Below the pieces are notes generated by a model. The model was given only the letters and a program-made list of their open reading frames with translations, did no database searches and was not told the DNA's origin. Both the position numbers and the translations under genes were made by a program. Shown one piece after another: positions 59,306 to 64,000 of a stretch of DNA of 64,000 bases (position 1 is its first letter; every line of letters begins with the position of its first letter). This stretch comes from Afipia massiliensis (lineage in GTDB: Bacteria > Pseudomonadota > Alphaproteobacteria > Rhizobiales > Xanthobacteraceae): contig NZ_JACHIJ010000005.1 of NCBI RefSeq assembly GCF_014203115.1, positions 124,001-188,000 of the forward strand, written 5' to 3'.

Positions 59306-60634
59306 ATGCAAACGCCTAAAATCGAAACAGCCCTCGTTTCCGCCCTTAAGCGGAACGCGCGCAACGCGCGAACCCATTCGAAAAAGCAGATCTTACAAAT
59401 CGCAGATAGCATCCGCGCGTTCGGATGGACCCAGCCTATATTGGCGGATGATAAAGATAATGTAATCGCCGGACACGGACGGTTGGCTGCCGCTTTAGAG
59501 CTTAAGCTCAAAACGGTACCTGTCATATATTGCACCGAGCTGACCGAAGTCCAAAAGCGCGCCCTTGCAATAGCAGATAACAAAATAGCTGCGAACGCGG
59601 GGTGGGATAGAGCGGTGTTGGCAACCGAGCTTGGCGAGCTCGCTACGCTCTTCCCGGAGCTCAATCTAGATCTGGAGATCACAGGCTTCGAGCCTGCTGA
59701 GATTGACAGTCTCATGGGCGACTTCAGCGACGCTGAAGTCGATCCCAGCGATTTTGTGCCGTCGCTCGAAAGTATCGCGACAAGCCGCACGAGTGACTTA
59801 TGGAAGCTCGGTGAGCATCGCCTTTTGTGCGGAGACTGTAGACGAACGGATCATGTGAAACATCTGATGGGCAAGAACCGCGCATTCATGGTTATCACGG
59901 ATCCACCCTACAATGTCCGCGTAAGCTCGGTGCAAGGGCGAGGCAAGATCAAGCATCGCGAATTCGCCGTCGCTTCGGGGGAAATGTCGTCTGAAGAGTT
60001 TACAGAGTTCCTCGCCACTGCGATGGGAATCGCGGTTGATTTCTCGGAAGACGGCTCAATGCATTTCTTCTTCATGGACTGGCGGCATACGCCGGAAATC
60101 CTAGCCGCAGGCAAGAATATCTATGACGAGCTCAAGAATATGGTCGTGTGGGTTAAATCAAATCCTGGACAGGGCAGCCTTTACCGATCGCAACATGAAC
60201 TGGTCTTTGTCTTCAAAAGCGGCGAAGAGCGCCATCAGAACAATATCCAGCTTGGTAAGCACGGGCGATCTCGGTCGAACGTGTGGCAGTATGCTGGCGT
60301 AAATACATTTCGAAAAGACCGCCTTGCCGAGCTGACCGCTCATCCCACTGTCAAACCCGTCGCTCTCGTTGCTGATGCGATGCGTGACTGCTCCCGTCGT
60401 GGCGACATCGTGCTGGATCTATTCATGGGGTCCGGCACCACCATTTTGGCCGCGGAAAAGGTCGGCCGGCGCGGCTTTGGCATCGAAATCGATCCCCTAT
60501 ACGTCGACGTAGCGATCCGCCGCTGGCAGGAATTCACAAAGCTCGACGCGGTTCTCGTGGCCACCGGCCAGACCTTCGACGAGGTGGCCGCCGAGCGGTC
60601 CGCCTCCCCTGCTCTCAAACGCGTAAGGATCTAA
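59306..60634 (+). CDS. ParB-domain/DNA N6-adenine methyltransferase fusion, cassette B
   Basis: 442 aa, paralogue of the protein at 3413. ParB part with VIAGHGRLAAALELK near residue 52; methyltransferase motifs DPPYNVRVSS (near 203) before LDLFMGSGTTILAAE (near 370), i.e. beta-class, DPPY type. The region FYRSQHELVGIF of copy A reads LYRSQHELVFVF here. Both copies keep all catalytic motifs, so both may be active. Followed 4 nt later by DUF5681. Confidence 0.9.
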   Translation: MQTPKIETALVSALKRNARNARTHSKKQILQIADSIRAFGWTQPILADDKDNVIAGHGRLAAALELKLKTVPVIYCTELTEVQKRALAIADNKIAANAGWDRAVLATELGELATLFPELNLDLEITGFEPAEIDSLMGDFSDAEVDPSDFVPSLESIATSRTSDLWKLGEHRLLCGDCRRTDHVKHLMGKNRAFMVITDPPYNVRVSSVQGRGKIKHREFAVASGEMSSEEFTEFLATAMGIAVDFSEDGSMHFFFMDWRHTPEILAAGKNIYDELKNMVVWVKSNPGQGSLYRSQHELVFVFKSGEERHQNNIQLGKHGRSRSNVWQYAGVNTFRKDRLAELTAHPTVKPVALVADAMRDCSRRGDIVLDLFMGSGTTILAAEKVGRRGFGIEIDPLYVDVAIRRWQEFTKLDAVLVATGQTFDEVAAERSASPALKRVRI

Positions 60635-60638
60635 CACA

Positions 60639-61073
60639 ATGGCATCGATCCCAAAAGTTGAGCGTGTCTTCCGGAAACGGGTGCGGCTGAAGCCGAGCGA
60701 CGAAGATGTCGGTTACGGCAAGCCGCCGAAGGCCAATCAATTCAAGCCCGGAAAAAGCGGAAACCCGAAAGGTCGCCCCAAGGGCGCCAGAAGTGAGGCA
60801 ACCATGTTGGTAGAACTATTAAATCGCAAAATCGAGATCCGCCAGAACGGCAAGGTTCGTAAGATCACCATCCTGGAGGGCATCCTTCATAAGCTCGCGG
60901 AGGATTCACTCAAGGGCAACACCAAGAGCGCAGCTTTCGTGTTGAATCGTTTGGCTGCAATCGCATCGACAGCCAGCACGGAGCCTGAGGTCAATCCGGA
61001 CGATAAGGCCGTGCTCGACGCTTACTTGCGGAATTTCCAATCCACCCTTGGTGAAAAGGAGAAAACGCCGTGA
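60639..61073 (+). CDS. DUF5681 protein, small-terminase-like, cassette B
   Basis: 144 aa. The signature QFKPGKSGNPKGRPKGARSE lies near residue 34, after VGYGKPPKAN. It is a paralogue of 4776-5204 with the same place between methyltransferase and TerL. It overlaps TerL by 4 nt (GTGA). Confidence 0.85.
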   Translation: MASIPKVERVFRKRVRLKPSDEDVGYGKPPKANQFKPGKSGNPKGRPKGARSEATMLVELLNRKIEIRQNGKVRKITILEGILHKLAEDSLKGNTKSAAFVLNRLAAIASTASTEPEVNPDDKAVLDAYLRNFQSTLGEKEKTP

Positions 61074-62464
61074 AGGATCACGATCTGCTGCACTCCGTCC
61101 TACGCAATGATTTCGAGAGCTTCCTCCATCGTTGCTTCCTGATGCTCAATCCGGGGGCTGTATACCTTGCGAATTGGCACATCAAGGCAATCTCGCATCA
61201 GCTTCAGCTCATTCGAGAGGGCAAGGTCAACCGTCTCATCCTCAACATGCCGCCGCGTTACCTAAAGTCTCTGACTGTCTCGGTGATACTGCCAGCGTTC
61301 TTGCTAGGTCATGATCCTAGAATGAAGATCTTTGGCGTGAGCTACAGCAACGACCTTTCGGCGAAACACGCGGCTGACTTTCGGGCGATTGTTCAATCCG
61401 ACTGGTATCGAAAAACGTTTCCGACGATGCGCGTCGATCGGATTGCGGATTCCGACGTCTTTACCACCAGACGTGGCTTCCGCCGATCGACCTCCGTTTC
61501 GGCAACGCTCACCGGTCTCGGCGGCGATATGATCATTCTTGATGATCCGCAAAAGCCAGTGGATGCGCAATCGGACACACTCCGTAATTCCCTGAACCAA
61601 TGGTTTACCAATACGCTTCTTTCGCGGCTGGACAACAAAGCGACGGGCGTCATCATTCTGGTCATGCAGCGAGTTCATCTTCACGACCTGACGGGATTTC
61701 TGGTCGATAACTCCAAGGACTGGACCGTCCTCAGCTTGCCGGCCATTGCCGAGGTCGATGAGAAGGTTGCTATCGGCAATGATGAGTTTCATATGCGCCG
61801 GGCCGGTGAAGCGCTTCATCCCAAATACGAGACCATCTCCACACTGGAAAAGCTACGCAATGAAATGGGTTCGGGCATCTTCGGTGCCCAATATCAGCAA
61901 TCTCCCGTTCCCGACGGCGGCGGCATGATCAAGCGCGATTGGCTGCATTACTACGATCAGTTGCCGGAACGGGGTTATCGCACCAAACTGATCCATAGCT
62001 GGGACACTGCGGCAAAGGTTGGCGCTCAGAACGATTGGTCTGTCTGCACCACCTGGCTGTTGGTGGACAATCGCTTCTATCTCATAGACCTCATCCGAGG
62101 CCGCTATGAATACCCCCAACTCCGCGCCAAGGCTATTGCGCTTGCGCAGCGAGACGAACCGCTCAAGATTCTGATTGAGGATACCTCGACGGGCATCGCG
62201 TTGGCGCAGGAACTTCGGCAGAGCGGCATCTATACGGTCAAGCCTGTACCCGTTGAGCGAGATAAGATGGGTCGGTTATTCGTGCATCAAGCCAAGTTTG
62301 AAGCGGGCTTGGTCCTGTTTCCGCGAAAGGCGCCATTCCTGGCACAGCTCGAAACCGAGCTTCTGACTTTCCCGCAGGGTAAGCACGACGACCAGGTTGA
62401 CAGTCTCAGCCAAGCGCTCTCATACAAAGGCGGCTACGATACGACCCTTTCGTGGGTCGGATGA
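61070..62464 (+). CDS. Terminase large subunit (TerL), cassette B
   Basis: 464 aa, GTG start overlapping the DUF5681 stop. The ATPase motifs are LNMPPRYLKSLTVS and GGDMIILDDPQKP; the nuclease motifs are SWDTAAKVGAQNDWS, IEDTSTG and GKHDDQVDSLSQAL. It is clearly homologous to 5201-6670 but diverged along its whole length, so the duplication is not recent. It is also not followed by head or tail genes inside the window. Confidence 0.92.
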   Translation: MKDHDLLHSVLRNDFESFLHRCFLMLNPGAVYLANWHIKAISHQLQLIREGKVNRLILNMPPRYLKSLTVSVILPAFLLGHDPRMKIFGVSYSNDLSAKHAADFRAIVQSDWYRKTFPTMRVDRIADSDVFTTRRGFRRSTSVSATLTGLGGDMIILDDPQKPVDAQSDTLRNSLNQWFTNTLLSRLDNKATGVIILVMQRVHLHDLTGFLVDNSKDWTVLSLPAIAEVDEKVAIGNDEFHMRRAGEALHPKYETISTLEKLRNEMGSGIFGAQYQQSPVPDGGGMIKRDWLHYYDQLPERGYRTKLIHSWDTAAKVGAQNDWSVCTTWLLVDNRFYLIDLIRGRYEYPQLRAKAIALAQRDEPLKILIEDTSTGIALAQELRQSGIYTVKPVPVERDKMGRLFVHQAKFEAGLVLFPRKAPFLAQLETELLTFPQGKHDDQVDSLSQALSYKGGYDTTLSWVG

Positions 62465-62615
62465 AAGCGCGGTGAGGTGATCAACAGCTCCGTGGCTCGC
62501 CTGTCAGATTTCGACCCTTCGAAGCTCCAGCGGCCACCTCAAACGAACCGACTTCGAGGTGAACGAACTTAGAGATAGCATCGGTTGGGGCAAATGTAAG
62601 TGCCGCTGTCGTCGA

Positions 62616-63185
62616 TCAGAATTTTCGGATCGAAGAAAATCGGATCGTGAAGACCGGGCTTTTCATCGATCCAGCCAAGGTCACGCTTTGCTCGCCAATA
62701 CAATCGAGGTTCGATGGGAAGAACCCTCCTGAAAACCGGACGGTGTCACCACGTTTCATCGCGGCGAGAGATTTAAAGAACTGCGTATCTGGATCAATCA
62801 GGGTCTTATCAGAATAGTCTGATATAGCGTTATTCCAGGTTGAGACTTGCAAACCGGGCGCAAGTTCGAGCGTAATCACGCCTTTGCCATCGCCATTGGT
62901 GGAGAGATAGGCGACCTTTCCTATCCATCCGGATGCGCTCTGACCTTGCAGAGCGCTGCAGATGGCCTGCTGCCTGACATTGCGCATCCCGCCTGCGGCC
63001 AATTCGTTGGGAGCCGATGTAAATTCGGATCGTGCCTTTGTGATAGCCGCAATGAAGCGAACCTGATCGGATGGAGCAGGTACGCTTGGAGCCGGCGGGG
63101 CCGCGCTTCGACCCCCGCCGACGAGGGCTCCAACAGCGATAAATCCAAGCGCGCAGCCCAAGGCCGCCTTGATTGCAATGTTCAT
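62616..63185 (-). CDS. Exported/membrane-anchored hypothetical protein, cassette B
   Basis: 189 aa from ATG 63185 with GGAG upstream. The N-terminal hydrophobic segment AALGCALGFIAVGALVGGG is a signal anchor or signal peptide. A Pro-rich linker (SAAPPAPSVPAPSDQ) and a domain with two Cys (QQAICSALQGQ; SNLDCIGEQSVTL) follow. WIGKVAYLSTNGDGKGVITL and GDTVRFSGGFFPSNLDCIGE suggest a small OB-fold-like beta barrel, as in some lipoprotein-like phage accessory proteins; this is tentative. It fills the slot held by an unrelated secreted protein in cassette A (6798). Confidence 0.65.
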   Translation of the reverse strand: MNIAIKAALGCALGFIAVGALVGGGRSAAPPAPSVPAPSDQVRFIAAITKARSEFTSAPNELAAGGMRNVRQQAICSALQGQSASGWIGKVAYLSTNGDGKGVITLELAPGLQVSTWNNAISDYSDKTLIDPDTQFFKSLAAMKRGDTVRFSGGFFPSNLDCIGEQSVTLAGSMKSPVFTIRFSSIRKF

Positions 63186-63340
63186 CGACAACTCCAAACT
63201 TTTGCTCGGTGTGCCCGTCCGCCGCATCTCGAAGGCTCAGCGTGGGTGGATCAGCACATCGCTTCCCATGGGGCAGAAGTCCACGATGCCTCGGCTGTCG
63301 GAGGCACTATCACTAACCTCAGTTAATAAAATCCTATTTT

Positions 63341-63398
63341 GGGATAATCCGTTTCTGGGATCAAATTGTGTGCCGCCGATTCACGGCCTTGGCGGCAT
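63341..63398 (+). promoter_or_regulatory. Conserved XRE-gene upstream region, copy B
   Basis: Nearly identical to 7900-7957, including GGGATAATCCG at 63341-63351 and the following GGGATCAAA. The strong conservation of non-coding DNA points to a regulatory or recombination function, or to recent homogenisation. Confidence 0.5.
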
Positions 63399-63674
63399 AT
63401 GCAGAAGACTCTCAAATCCGCGGATTATGCCCGGCTGATCGACCTGCTTGTCGCAGTGCGGAAGTCAGCGGACGTTCGCCAGCAGGCCTTGGCCAAGAAA
63501 CTCGGCCGCCCTCAATCTTTTGTCGCAAAGTATGAGAACGGCGAGCGTCGCCTGGATATCATCGAGTTCACGGCCATCGCGCGCGCTCTTGGCGCCGATC
63601 CCGTCAAGCTGTTTAAGGACTACGTTGGCGGAAAGAGCGCACCCAAGACCGCCGCAAAGCGTCCGGCCAAATAG
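63399..63674 (+). CDS. XRE-family helix-turn-helix regulator, copy B
   Basis: 91 aa (MQKTLKSADYARLIDLL). The HTH, QQALAKKLGRPQSFVAKYEN, is identical to copy A. Differences are a few conservative changes (E/D, V/I) and the tail. With identical recognition helices and identical upstream DNA, the two regulators must be able to bind each other's operators, so the two cassettes probably cross-regulate. Confidence 0.85.
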   Translation: MQKTLKSADYARLIDLLVAVRKSADVRQQALAKKLGRPQSFVAKYENGERRLDIIEFTAIARALGADPVKLFKDYVGGKSAPKTAAKRPAK

Positions 63675-63805
63675 GTCGTGCAGCCTTGGGCTCTTTCGGA
63701 TCATTTTGTGATCCGGACCGGCTGATAAGAGCCACTAGATTGCTGCGTTTCCGCTCGACTTCCCCAGCACGTGGAGCGTCACTGTCGCCGTAAATCGGAG
63801 GCAGA

Positions 63806-64000
63806 ATGATGGACCGCAAAATTACAGAACAGGCAATTGGCCTAATCTTGACCGAGATCGGTGTTCGCCTTGGCGAAGCCGCGCGCATCGCCAAGGCTGC
63901 CGAGGCCTGTGCGCTGGCCGGCAGTGTCGCCGAAGGCGTAAGAGTTTCTATGGATCTCGAACAGATATTCTATGAGACCAGCCGATTGCTGGATGCGGCC
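63806..64000 (+). CDS. Small conserved hypothetical protein, copy B (cut by window end)
   Basis: ATG 63806 after GGAGGCAGA. It begins MMDRKITEQAIGLILTEIGV and follows copy A (8368) closely; 65 codons are visible and the rest lies outside the window. The leader from about 63720 is also highly conserved with copy A. By analogy DUF3489, DUF2924 and a recombinase should follow beyond the window. Confidence 0.75.
   Translation, partial: MMDRKITEQAIGLILTEIGVRLGEAARIAKAAEACALAGSVAEGVRVSMDLEQIFYETSRLLDAA

Noticed and set aside
1-64000. CRISPR array or cas genes
   Set aside because: No regularly spaced repeats and no Cas-like proteins were seen.

Overview
The window looks like part of an alphaproteobacterial chromosome of the Bradyrhizobium/Afipia/Rhodopseudomonas type. 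The evidence is the family content (several TctABC and FAD-oxidase catabolic genes, DUF3489/DUF2924/serine-recombinase modules, ParB-methyltransferase/terminase cassettes), the GC-rich coding DNA and a rhizobial-type intergenic repeat. No rRNA, tRNA or CRISPR array was seen. All calls come from reading the sequence; no database search was possible.

Layout. (1) 1-2.5 kb: a GntR regulator, then gene debris (a prpB fragment cut by an IS3-type end whose orfA start is joined to a frameshifted adenylate cyclase). (2) 2.5-11.1 kb: mobile cassette A, consisting of a hypothetical gene, ParB/N6-adenine methyltransferase, DUF5681 small-terminase-like protein, TerL, a secreted protein (reverse strand), an XRE regulator, a 75-aa protein, DUF3489, DUF2924 and a large serine recombinase. 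(3) 11.2-26.2 kb: defence-like cargo. It holds a PIN-like protein, a five-gene reverse operon of TIR, ThsB-type TIR and SLOG proteins, and a divergent operon of small peptide, MvdD-type ATP-grasp ligase, membrane protein and TIR. Next comes a reverse operon of ThsB-type TIR, Nmad2, thymidylate-synthase-like/Nmad1 fusion, TylF-like methyltransferase and 5-hmdU-kinase-helical/aGPT-Pplase-like protein, and finally a membrane patatin. (4) 26.2-27.4 kb: non-coding, with a repeat. (5) 27.4-36.3 kb: a catabolic locus (TctCBA, polysaccharide-deacetylase-type amidohydrolase, isochorismatase-type amidase, maleate-isomerase-type protein, MarR, HpaB/HpaC pair). (6) 36.6-58.2 kb: a second catabolic locus (GlcDEF, GST, AGPS-type FAD oxidase, aldehyde dehydrogenase, acyl-CoA ligase, glutathione reductase, GntR, ABC importer, CoA transferase, GMC oxidoreductase, MaoC-type protein). 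(7) 58.3-64 kb: cassette B, a second copy of the ParB-MTase/DUF5681/TerL/secreted/XRE/75-aa order, running off the window.

How the parts fit. The two cassettes share gene order, a 25/28 identical upstream element set exactly 85 nt before the first start codon, and almost identical DNA around the XRE gene; they look like two related integrated elements. The cargo of cassette A is the most novel part. It has six TIR-family genes in about 11.5 kb, one set coupled to a peptide-ligase (graspetide-like) module and one to a predicted DNA-base hypermodification pathway. In the second catabolic locus an ATTGGT-N3-ACCAAT palindrome, perfect at three promoters and imperfect at three more, marks a probable regulon of the local FadR/GntR protein. 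Its enzyme set resembles polyethylene-glycol/ether-glycol degradation ending in glycolate oxidase. The first catabolic locus reads as cyclic imide to half-amide to maleate/fumarate chemistry under a MarR repressor whose palindrome is seen at two promoters.
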